Assembly (NCBI GenBank): GCA_026706165.1
Contig: JAPOZF010000134.1
Span: 1-5,450, forward strand
Origin: Gemmatimonadota bacterium
GTDB lineage: Bacteria; Latescibacterota; UBA2968; UBA8231
DNA length: 5,450 bases
Direction: 5' to 3'
The notes beneath the pieces are model-generated. The model searched no databases. It saw nothing but the letters and a program-made list of their open reading frames with translations, and had not been told where the DNA came from. Shown here piece by piece: positions 1-5,355 of this stretch (the first letter of the stretch is position 1; every line of letters starts with the position of its first letter). The position numbers and the translations under genes were made by a program.

Positions 1-318
1 CTGGCGGTCGCATATCAACTTCGGTAAGGAAGCGGGAGCCTGTTTCAGGAATCGGGAAAAGGATTACGAGCGGTTCCGTTCGCGCCGCCCGGCCCACTCC
101 GGGGACCCACTTTGGCAGCAGCCTGCCCGGGAACCCGGAGGAGGAGCCGGGGCTCGCATTCTCCCGATGTCGCGTCCCGGGAATCCTTCGCAGTTTCCGG
201 GCTCATCCATCTCGTCCCGCCACGTTGCTTTCGCTCGCCGTACACCCCGGGGACGACTCGCTCAAGGGCCTTGCGAGAGGGACGCCTCAGGCGCTGAATT
301 CTCCCAGGTCCGTGGGAC

Positions 319-332
319 GCAACACCAGTGCC
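319..332 (-). promoter_or_regulatory. Possible sigma-54 (-24/-12) promoter, reading leftward
   Basis: On the minus strand the bases read GGCAC, five bases, then TTGC, with exactly ten bases between the GG and GC doublets. This matches the core of the RpoN consensus TGGCAC-N5-TTGC except for the leading T. It would start transcription near position 307 and run out of the left edge of the window, away from the BCCT gene. No convincing reading frame follows within the window, so any target would lie beyond it. A nine-base match in this much sequence can arise by chance, so confidence is low. Confidence 0.25.
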
Positions 333-348
333 CCGCGTAGTTCGCGGG
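332..348 (+). other. Perfect hairpin CCCGCG / CGCGGG in the BCCT leader
   Basis: Six-base arms at 332-337 and 343-348 are perfectly complementary around a TAGTT loop. A second hairpin, TCCCA/TGGGA (302-306 with 313-317, loop of six), lies just upstream. No T-tract follows either one, so neither looks like an intrinsic terminator. They may be leader RNA structure or may reflect only high GC. The first arm overlaps the left-reading sigma-54-like element at one base. Confidence 0.3.
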
Positions 349-492
349 CTCCAGCCTGAAGGGTCGGCCACGGCGGTCGGCTGAGCCCCCCGGGGCCGCA
401 GCCTTCGGTCAATCCCCGGGCGGGACAGCACTTGCCCATTCCCCCCACCTCGAAGTTTCGGGGGCGACAACAAACCGTTTTCCGGCATCTTT

Positions 493-504
493 GAGGAGCC
501 GGAG
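493..504 (+). promoter_or_regulatory. Ribosome binding site deciding the BCCT start
   Basis: Purine-rich blocks GAGGAG (493-498) and GGAG (501-504) precede the ATG at 515, the nearer one by ten bases. An in-frame TTG at 491 would extend the protein by eight residues, but it overlaps this SD and has none of its own upstream. The ATG is therefore preferred. Confidence 0.65.
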
Positions 505-514
505 AACCCGAAAA

Positions 515-2086
515 ATGCCCGGACTGGAAATCCCCCGAGAGGCGAAACAACCGTTGCTGCCGGACGAGGTACACTACCGGAGGCTGTTCGGTCTGGAGAT
601 CCACCTGACGCCGGTGTTCGTGATCTCCGGAATCACCATCGTCCTCTTCGTCGCCGGGACGCTGCTGTTCCTGGAAGCGGCGACGGAAATCTTCGGGAAT
701 ACCCGCGAGTGGCTCACCACGAGGTTCGACTGGTTCTTCATGTTGACGGCCAACCTCATCCTGCTCTTTTGCCTGTGCGTGGCGGTCTCCCCTCTCGGCA
801 GAGTGCGCCTCGGGGGGATGGATGAAAAACCGCAGTACTCCAACAAGACCTGGTTCTCCATGCTCTTTTCAGCGGGCGTGGGGATAGGCCTGCTGTTCTA
901 CGGGGTGGCGGAGCCCGTCTACTACTACATGCACCCGCCGCTGGGAATCGCCCCCGGAACCGCGGAGGCGGCCTCCGTCGGCATAGCCGCCACGGTATTC
1001 CACTGGGGGCTGCACGGCTGGGGCATATACGGCCTCGTCGGACTCGCCCTCGGGTACTTCTCCTACAACCGCGGACTCCCCTTCACCATCCGCTCGGCGT
1101 TTCACCCTCTTTTCGGCGACCGCGTCTGGGGCTGGCCCGGCCACATCATCGATACGTTCGCGATCTTCGCCGGGCTGTTCGGCCTGGCCACCTCCCTCGG
1201 CCTGGGGGTCAAGCAGCTGACCTCGGGTCTGAACTACCTGTTCGGTGTTCCCGCCACCGGCACCACCATGGTGGGGCTGATCGTGGTGATAACCTGCATC
1301 GCCCTGGCATCGGTGCTGGCTGGTCTCGACTCCGGCATCAAGCGGCTCAGCCAGTGGAACATGGTCCTCGGTTTTCTGCTGCTGGCCGCCGTCATCGGAC
1401 TCGGACCGACCCTGTACATCTTCCGGGGCATGTTCGACGCCCTCGGCAGCTATCTCGCCAGGATCGTCCCCCTGAGCAACTGGGCAGGGCGCGAGGACAC
1501 CGACTTCCTGCACGGCTGGACGACCTTCTACTGGGCATGGTGGCTGGCCTGGGCCCCCTTTGTCGGCACCTTCATCGCGCGCATTTCCAGGGGACGCACG
1601 GTGCGAGAATTCGTGGTTTTCGTGCTTATACTGCCGGTGGCCGCCTGCCTGTTGTGGTTCGGTGCCTTCGGCGGCGCTGCCCTGCACCAGCATATCGTCG
1701 AGGGGTATACCGGCGTAACCGAAAACGTCGAGGCCTGGAAGCTGGAGATCGCCCTGTTCAAGATGTTCGACGAGCTCCCCCTGGGGACGCTGCTCTCGTC
1801 GTTCGCAATACTCCTGACCGTCCTGTTCTTCGTCACCTCTTCGGATTCGGGATCCCTGATCCTGGACACAATCGCCGCGGGCGGCAGGGTAGACGCCCCG
1901 GTGGCGCAACGCGTCTTCTGGTGCACGATCGAGGGACTGGTCGCCATAGCCCTTCTGCTCGGCGGAGGGCTGAACTCCCTGCAGGCCGCCTCGCTCGTAT
2001 CCGGTTTCCCGTTCGCCGTGGTCCTGCTGGGAATGGCGGTCTGCGTCTGGACGGGGCTTCGCCGCGAACTGCGCGAACCCCGCTGA
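515..2086 (+). CDS. BCCT-family (betaine/carnitine/choline) transporter
   Basis: Inner-membrane secondary transporter of 523 residues from the ATG at 515, with about twelve hydrophobic segments (roughly residues 33-55 through 493-512). BCCT hallmarks are clear. GMDEKPQYS and then AGVGIG (about 120-125) form the glycine stretch of TM3. FHWGLHGWGIY (162-172) and WTTFYWAWWLAW (335-346) supply the aromatic cage that binds the trimethylammonium group, followed by PFVGTFIARISRGRTVREF. FVTSSDSGS (440-447) keeps the Thr-Ser pair that lines the Na2 site in BetP. The intact GxGxG and Thr-Ser argue for sodium coupling rather than CaiT-like exchange. Likely substrates are glycine betaine, choline or a related osmolyte or nutrient; the exact one cannot be read from sequence. 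The tail after the last helix is only about eleven residues, much shorter than BetP's osmosensing C-terminal domain. The next gene is convergent, so this is probably monocistronic. Confidence 0.96.
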   Translation: MPGLEIPREAKQPLLPDEVHYRRLFGLEIHLTPVFVISGITIVLFVAGTLLFLEAATEIFGNTREWLTTRFDWFFMLTANLILLFCLCVAVSPLGRVRLGGMDEKPQYSNKTWFSMLFSAGVGIGLLFYGVAEPVYYYMHPPLGIAPGTAEAASVGIAATVFHWGLHGWGIYGLVGLALGYFSYNRGLPFTIRSAFHPLFGDRVWGWPGHIIDTFAIFAGLFGLATSLGLGVKQLTSGLNYLFGVPATGTTMVGLIVVITCIALASVLAGLDSGIKRLSQWNMVLGFLLLAAVIGLGPTLYIFRGMFDALGSYLARIVPLSNWAGREDTDFLHGWTTFYWAWWLAWAPFVGTFIARISRGRTVREFVVFVLILPVAACLLWFGAFGGAALHQHIVEGYTGVTENVEAWKLEIALFKMFDELPLGTLLSSFAILLTVLFFVTSSDSGSLILDTIAAGGRVDAPVAQRVFWCTIEGLVAIALLLGGGLNSLQAASLVSGFPFAVVLLGMAVCVWTGLRRELREPR

Positions 2087-2268
2087 TCAGCAGCGAAAAA
2101 CCAGGGAATGGCTTGTGGAAGGGTCTATTTGGGGGAACAGATGCCCAGGTCCGGGCCCTTGGGCATGGTCCGGCGAAAGAATGGCCATATACCCCACTCC
2201 CCACTCAATACCGGGCGGCTGAGGGGCCTTCTTATCAGGGAGTAAACGGGGTCAGCCATGATGGGCGG
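2087..2268. other. Convergent intergenic gap between BCCT gene and kinase operon
   Basis: This 182-base gap separates the 3' ends of two opposing units, so terminators are expected for both. The clearest structure is an inverted repeat with ATGCCCA at 2141-2147 and TGGGCAT at 2160-2166; further pairing is possible across a one-base bulge. No T-tract follows on either strand. A looser GGCTGA/TCAGCC pair (2217-2222 with 2252-2257) has a loop too long to be persuasive. A tandem CCCCACT (2192-2198, 2199-2205) and a direct GGTCCGG (2148-2154, 2167-2173) are also present. Base usage differs from the flanking genes in having more A/T. Confidence 0.55.
2141..2166. terminator. Candidate bidirectional stem-loop between convergent genes
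   Basis: Perfect 7-base arms ATGCCCA (2141-2147) and TGGGCAT (2160-2166) flank a 12-base GC-rich loop that contains GGGCCC. Its position, 55 bases past the BCCT stop and about 100 bases past the kinase stop, suits a shared 3' end. It lacks the U-tract of a classic intrinsic terminator, so it could be an RNA 3'-end stabiliser or a weak, Rho-assisted terminator. Confidence 0.35.
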
Positions 2269-3402
2269 TCAGCGCAGGGCGGATACCCCTCCGCCGGCGA
2301 GGGCCCGGGCGATCTCCTTCTCGACGTCACCCTGCTTTACGAAGGTGATATCCCCGGGGGTCTCCTGCACCAGGATGCCGTGGGCCGCCCCCCACTGGAC
2401 CGCCTCTTCCGGCCCCTTTCCGTTCAGCGTGGCGGCGACCACACCTGACGCGAAGGAGTCTCCTCCCCCGGTGCGGTCGGCGATCTCGACGTTGTCGCGC
2501 ACCACCGCCTGGTGGACGGCGTCGTTTGCGACGTCGTAGAGCACCGCCCCCCAGTCGATGCGGTCGGCGCTCAGGGCTCCCCGCAGCTGCGTGCCGATCA
2601 GTTTGATGTCGGGGTAGTCGCCGGCGACCTTCCGCAGCATCCCTGTGTAGGCGTCGAGCCACTCCTCGAAGGGGGCATCCTTCGGCACCGGCTCGGTCTC
2701 GTACCCGAGGGCGTCGTCGAAGTCGTCGTGGTTGCCGACCAGGAAGTCGACGTGGGGGACGATGCCGCGGTTGATCTGGCGGGCCCGCTCCTTGTCCGGC
2801 TCGACCTTGGAGCGGTAGTTGAGGTCGAACGAGCGCCCGACCCCGTGCTCCCCTGCCTTCCTCATCCCCTCTTCGGCCAGGGCCGCGGTCTTCGGCGACA
2901 GCAGCGTGTAGATGCCGCCGGTGCTGAACCAGCGCGTCCCGACCTCGCCGAAGAGGTGATCCCAGTCGACGTCCCCCGGACCGATCTCCCGGATCGGGGT
3001 GTGGGCGCGGTAATACTCGGTCACCGAGGGCAGCAGACCCTTCCCCGCCCAGGTGAAGTTGACGCCGTTGTGCAGCGTCCCCTTGGCGTCGGTGCTGTAC
3101 TTCCCCTTGCCCGAGTTGTTGAACCAGATAACGCGGCTGGTGTCGAGACCCACCTCCCTGAGCTGGTTCTCGATGTTGCGGCCGACGCCGTCATCGACCA
3201 GGGCGGTCAGGACCGCGGCCCTCAGCCCGAAGGTGTAGCTCAGGCCGACGGTGACGTTGGTCTCTCCTCCTCCCTGCCAGATACGCGCCGTCCTCGCCCT
3301 TGCGGTCGGCACGTCTCCCGGATCGACTCTCAGCAGCACCTCCCCCAGGGAGACGGCGTCGTAGCGCGTCTCCGCGGCGGTCTTCAGTTGCATCGTCGCC
3401 AT
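2269..3402 (-). CDS. PfkB-family sugar kinase, 2-keto-3-deoxygluconate kinase-like
   Basis: Cytoplasmic ATP-dependent carbohydrate kinase of 377 residues. The ribokinase/PfkB fold is shown by a substrate-binding GGGETNV (44-50), FDLNYR (192-197) as found in KDG kinases, and the C-terminal signature DRTGGGDSFASG (309-320). Asp315 is the expected catalytic base and the preceding glycines form the anion hole. EEAVQWGAAHGIL followed by TPGD (from about 332) is typical of the KDG-kinase-like branch. The protein is about 40-60 residues longer than many KdgK proteins, with the extra length in the middle (about 110-160) and before the signature. The usual NxxE motif reads NHDD (224-227), an Asp-for-Glu change. 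It is last in a three-gene operon, starting 16 bases after the oxidoreductase stop with AGGAGG just before ATG. It probably phosphorylates a 2-keto-3-deoxy sugar acid; another ketose or sugar acid cannot be excluded. Confidence 0.92.
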   Translation of the reverse strand: MATMQLKTAAETRYDAVSLGEVLLRVDPGDVPTARARTARIWQGGGETNVTVGLSYTFGLRAAVLTALVDDGVGRNIENQLREVGLDTSRVIWFNNSGKGKYSTDAKGTLHNGVNFTWAGKGLLPSVTEYYRAHTPIREIGPGDVDWDHLFGEVGTRWFSTGGIYTLLSPKTAALAEEGMRKAGEHGVGRSFDLNYRSKVEPDKERARQINRGIVPHVDFLVGNHDDFDDALGYETEPVPKDAPFEEWLDAYTGMLRKVAGDYPDIKLIGTQLRGALSADRIDWGAVLYDVANDAVHQAVVRDNVEIADRTGGGDSFASGVVAATLNGKGPEEAVQWGAAHGILVQETPGDITFVKQGDVEKEIARALAGGGVSALR

Positions 3403-3404
3403 TG

Positions 3405-3418
3405 CTCCTCCTGAGGAG
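3405..3418 (-). promoter_or_regulatory. SD-sequestering hairpin at the oxidoreductase-kinase junction
   Basis: Reading the minus strand, CTCCT (3418-3414), loop CAGG, then AGGAG (3409-3405) form a perfect 5-bp hairpin. It fills the junction between the oxidoreductase TAA (3421-3419) and the kinase ATG (3402-3400). The 3' arm is part of the SD AGGAGGAG. A ribosome terminating at the TAA would cover and melt it, so the arrangement fits translational coupling. Confidence 0.5.
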
Positions 3419-4288
3419 TTACAGTCTGATTCCTACCCGCGCGTGCGGGTGGGAGAGGGACTTCTCGAGACCTTCGAGAACCGCGACCGGGCCCAGCATG
3501 GTCTCGTCGGTCTCGGAGGTCTCCCCGGTCGCGAACATGTGCACGAACTCCCGCACCCCGGACAGGTACATGCTCCTGTCCCAGGTGATCACCGAGTCCA
3601 GGCGGCCCTTTTCCCCGATCGCGGAAACGTGAAAGGCAGGTGTGCCCGCGCCGATGAGGTTCATCGTTCCCACGGCGCCGCCGCGGTACAGGACGGAGGC
3701 GGTGTGGGTGCTGCCCCGGCCGCGGGTGACGCTGCCGCGGTAGAAGTCGTACCCCAGCAGCCGCACCAGCATGTCTACCTGGTGGATGCCGTAGAAGAAG
3801 ATGCCCCCCCACTTCGACCTGACGTCGCACGGCCCGGTGGTCGTCACCGCGTGCAGGGTCCCGAGGCGGGCGGCCTTCTCCTGCAGCGACCGGAAACTGG
3901 CCTGTCTGGGAAGCACCGAGAAGGAACATACCGGCACCGCGAGGGTCCGCGCGCGCTTCAGGAACCGCCGCCCCTCCGCGGTCCGGCAGCAGAACGGCTT
4001 GTCGACGAACAGGGGCAGCCCCTCTTCGAGGAACGGCCGCGCCGCTGGCAGATGCTCCGCCCCGTGGCGGTGGTCGACCACGACGCCGTCGACCTCGCCG
4101 ATCATCTGCTCGGGCTCGCGGACAATGGTGGGTATGCGTCCGGACCCGGCAGCTGCGCGCGCGTACGCCGGGGTCTCGCCCCAGACGTGGGTCACGCGCG
4201 CCCCGGCCACTCTCCTGTCGACATTCAGGACCTTGGCGATCGCCGCGGTGTGGCTGTTCTCGGCCCCGACGATGCCGATGCGGATCAT
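3419..4288 (-). CDS. Gfo/Idh/MocA-family NAD(P)-dependent oxidoreductase
   Basis: Soluble dehydrogenase of 289 residues. The N-terminal Rossmann half opens with MIRIGIVGAENSH. The DHRHGAEHLPAARPFLEEG stretch (72-90) then leads into VDKPF (95-99), the family's EKP motif with Asp in place of Glu and Lys97 as the conserved active-site lysine. The C-terminal half carries FYGIHQVDMLVRLLG (165-179), matching the GxHxxD...LLG motif, in which His169 is the expected catalytic histidine and Asp172 its partner. At 289 residues it is shorter than the usual 330-390, so the C-terminal beta-sheet domain is compact. The glycine motif reads GIVGAENSH rather than GxGxxG. The ATG at 4288 follows GGAGGG by six bases. 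It is the middle gene of the operon, 34 bases after the hydrolase stop. It likely oxidises a sugar or polyol, perhaps to a lactone; the substrate is unknown. Confidence 0.9.
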   Translation of the reverse strand: MIRIGIVGAENSHTAAIAKVLNVDRRVAGARVTHVWGETPAYARAAAGSGRIPTIVREPEQMIGEVDGVVVDHRHGAEHLPAARPFLEEGLPLFVDKPFCCRTAEGRRFLKRARTLAVPVCSFSVLPRQASFRSLQEKAARLGTLHAVTTTGPCDVRSKWGGIFFYGIHQVDMLVRLLGYDFYRGSVTRGRGSTHTASVLYRGGAVGTMNLIGAGTPAFHVSAIGEKGRLDSVITWDRSMYLSGVREFVHMFATGETSETDETMLGPVAVLEGLEKSLSHPHARVGIRL

Positions 4289-4289
4289 G

Positions 4290-4303
4290 TCCGGCCCTCC
4301 GGA
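4290..4303 (-). promoter_or_regulatory. SD-containing hairpin at the hydrolase-oxidoreductase junction
   Basis: On the minus strand TCCGG (4303-4299), loop AGGG, CCGGA (4294-4290) is a perfect 5-bp hairpin. The SD GGAGGG (4300-4295) spans the 5' arm and the loop, ending six bases before the ATG at 4288. Geometry matches the hairpin at the downstream junction. Here the upstream stop codon (4325-4323) is about 20 bases away, so coupling by the terminating ribosome would be looser. Confidence 0.45.
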
Positions 4304-4322
4304 AGATGCGCTCGCGGTGCGG

Positions 4323-5138
4323 TCACGAGAACGGCCACAGCCGCAGAGCGGTTTTCCCGAGTACCCATTCCAGGTCCCCGGCTGAAATGAACTTCATCTC
4401 GTCCCTGACGACGCTGAGGGTCTGTCCGTACTCTGCCTTTCCGAGGCAGACGGGCCAATCCGTGCCCCACATGATGCGCCTGGGCCCGAAGGACTGGTAC
4501 ACCTCCTCCACGAGCCCGTGGGTGTCGGCCCAGGGGTAGGTCTCGCCGGAAATGTTCCAGGTGTGCGAGATCTTGACGTACACCCTGGGAAAGCGGGCCA
4601 GATCCATCAGGATCCTCCGGCCTTGGGCGTCGCCGGGAGCGACATCGGCCATGTGATCGATGACGACGTCGAGGTCGCCGTGAGCCTCCAGCAGCGGGAC
4701 CAGCTCCCGGAGGCGGGGGGGCCTGGTCAACAGCAGCAGCGGCACCCCGAGGGACTGGGCGCGGGCGAAGATCGGCGGCATCAGGGGGCCGCCAAACCAG
4801 TCTCCGGCGGAATCTGCCGAGGGAGAGAGCCGCACCCCGTGAAGACCGTGCTCCTCCGTCCACATGCTGAGATGGTCGGGAGAGGCCGGGTCTTCCGGGT
4901 CGATCCGGCCGACGGCCATGAATTTTTCCGGGTAGCGGCGCACCGCGTCGGCCACGTAGCGGTTGTCCCAGCGGTAATGGATGACCTGGACCAGCACCGT
5001 CCTTTCGACCCCGTGGGCGGCCATCTCCCGGAGAAGCATCTCCGCGGTTCTGTCCTCATGCGGAGGACTGAGGTTTTCCGCCGGCCAGGGAAACTCCGGA
5101 TCGTTGATCCACACATGGGTATGGGGGTCGACTATCAA
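4323..5138 (-). CDS. Amidohydrolase_2 family hydrolase, sugar-lactonase-like
   Basis: TIM-barrel metal-type hydrolase of 271 residues, related to the group containing L-fucono/rhamnonolactonases and 2-pyrone-4,6-dicarboxylate lactonase. The first strand carries DPHTHVW, with His6 and His8 as the HxH pair. VIDHMA (159-164) supplies a barrel histidine, VYVKIS (186-191) the conserved strand, IMWGTDWPV (222-230) the catalytic Asp227, and GKTALRLW (261-268) the family's closing GxxAxRL motif. No signal peptide is present, so it is cytoplasmic. The start is TTG at 5138. An in-frame TGA lies five codons upstream, no ATG or GTG lies between, and starting later would delete the HxH motif. GAGGTGA at 5149-5143 is well placed. 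It is the first gene of the operon. Next to a dehydrogenase and a KDG-type kinase, lactone ring opening is the likeliest job; another ester, amide or decarboxylation substrate is possible. Confidence 0.9.
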   Translation of the reverse strand: MIVDPHTHVWINDPEFPWPAENLSPPHEDRTAEMLLREMAAHGVERTVLVQVIHYRWDNRYVADAVRRYPEKFMAVGRIDPEDPASPDHLSMWTEEHGLHGVRLSPSADSAGDWFGGPLMPPIFARAQSLGVPLLLLTRPPRLRELVPLLEAHGDLDVVIDHMADVAPGDAQGRRILMDLARFPRVYVKISHTWNISGETYPWADTHGLVEEVYQSFGPRRIMWGTDWPVCLGKAEYGQTLSVVRDEMKFISAGDLEWVLGKTALRLWPFS

Positions 5139-5142
5139 GTCG

Positions 5143-5149
5143 TCACCTC
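5143..5149 (-). promoter_or_regulatory. Strong SD (GAGGTGA) for the TTG start
   Basis: GAGGTGA is fully complementary to the 16S 3' end and sits four bases before the TTG at 5138. It decides the start, as no other in-frame start codon exists between the upstream TGA and the essential HxH motif. Unlike the two internal junctions, this SD is not inside an obvious local hairpin. Confidence 0.7.
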
Positions 5150-5173
5150 GTCATCTGAAACCGCTGCGAATTG

Positions 5174-5196
5174 AAAAAACGCGGCTGGTGGGCGCG
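5174..5196 (-). terminator. Weak attenuator-like stem plus T6 in the operon leader
   Basis: On the minus strand CGCG (5196-5193), nine bases, CGCG (5183-5180) and then TTTTTT (5179-5174) resemble a minimal intrinsic terminator located about 35 bases before the TTG start. The stem is only four base pairs, so it would be weak. Its importance depends on whether the upstream leader fold competes with it. Confidence 0.25.
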
Positions 5197-5199
5197 GTT

Positions 5200-5298
5200 G
5201 CTCCCGGTCCGGGGCGGCGATATCTTCGACCGCCCGCCACGGCAGAAACGCACCTGACGAAAGCAGGCGGCCGACCTGCCCAATCGAGAAACGGGAGC
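5200..5298 (-). ncRNA. Candidate structured 5' leader RNA of the operon
   Basis: Perfect 7-base arms, GCTCCCG (5298-5292) and CGGGAGC (5206-5200) on the minus strand, close a 99-base segment. Inside it are two independent hairpins. One has GCAGG/CCTGC arms (5279-5275 with 5267-5263, 7-base loop). The other is longer, pairing 5235-5226 with 5220-5212 through nine base pairs with one bulged base around a 5-base loop. A closing helix around two hairpins is the shape of a multibranch leader. No known riboswitch consensus was recognised. If transcription starts near 5294, the first few bases of the closing helix would be missing, which weakens the case. Confidence 0.25.
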
Positions 5299-5300
5299 AG

Positions 5301-5329
5301 ATTCTACGCTATTTCGATCCCGACCTCAA
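5301..5329 (-). promoter_or_regulatory. Sigma-70-type promoter candidate for the operon
   Basis: On the minus strand TTGAGG (5329-5324) and TAGAAT (5306-5301) are separated by exactly 17 bases. The -35 matches four of six consensus bases including the TTGA core. The -10 matches five of six, including the key A at position 2 and the final T. The predicted start is near 5294, giving a leader of about 155 bases before the TTG. It is the best-spaced match in the region and points correctly into the operon. Confidence 0.55.
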
Positions 5330-5336
5330 ACCCGCA

Positions 5337-5355
5337 GGGCCCTCCGAGCGGGCCC
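5337..5355 (-). promoter_or_regulatory. Inverted repeat GGGCCC-N7-GGGCCC, possible operator
   Basis: Two identical GGGCCC palindromes (5337-5342 and 5350-5355) are separated by seven bases, ending eight bases before the -35 element. Each half is self-complementary, so the element is both a direct and an inverted repeat. The position, about 43-61 bases before the predicted start, suits an activator or repressor site. No T-tract follows on the minus strand, so it is less likely to terminate an upstream gene. Confidence 0.3.

Larger units (their letters stand above)
1..514. other. Non-coding upstream region of the BCCT transporter gene
   Basis: No convincing gene lies here. Frames are open on both strands because stop codons are rare in GC-rich DNA, but the translations are rich in Arg, Pro and Gly, lack recognisable motifs and lack SD-preceded starts. 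The first 27 bases could carry the last codons of an off-window plus-strand gene ending at a TAA at 25-27, which cannot be proven. The stretch contains small inverted repeats: arms 302-306/313-317, 332-337/343-348, and the CGCC-TCA-GGCG element near 285-295. It also has a 7-base direct repeat GGTCGGC at 362-368 and 375-381. I see no strong sigma-70 promoter for the transporter; its promoter remains unassigned. No tRNA, rRNA or known riboswitch core was recognised. Confidence 0.6.

Noticed and set aside
312..325. GTGGGACGCAAC resembles the GGGACGCAAAGCC segment of the class I cyclic-di-GMP riboswitch.
   Set aside because: The partner segments (GCACAGGGCAAACC-like 5' strand and receptor helix) are absent, and the match breaks down after GCAA.
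1..340. Plus-strand frame open from the left edge to a TAG at 338-340, considered as the 3' end of an off-window gene.
   Set aside because: After the first 25 or so codons the translation becomes low-complexity Arg/Pro/Gly sequence. All three forward frames look similar, and frame 1 has a TAA at 25-27, so no frame can be preferred without upstream sequence.
402..408. CCTTCGG, a possible UUCG tetraloop in the BCCT leader.
   Set aside because: Flanking bases do not pair beyond the closing C-G, so no stable stem is formed.
45..488. Long minus-strand open frame (147 codons) across the BCCT leader, and overlapping frames at 112-297 (+) and 287-604 (-).
   Set aside because: Translations are Arg/Pro/Gly-rich with no recognisable motif, no good SD and no codon bias like the neighbours. 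Long open frames are expected by chance at this GC content.
869..1909. 346-codon minus-strand open frame inside the transporter gene, plus other long frames antisense to all four genes.
   Set aside because: The plus-strand BCCT frame is unmistakable. The antisense frames mirror its codon structure and carry low-complexity, motif-free sequence.
1354..2448. 364-codon plus-strand frame running from within the BCCT gene through the gap into the kinase region.
   Set aside because: It is out of frame with the transporter, Arg-rich, and antisense to the kinase 3' end. It is a shadow of two real genes.
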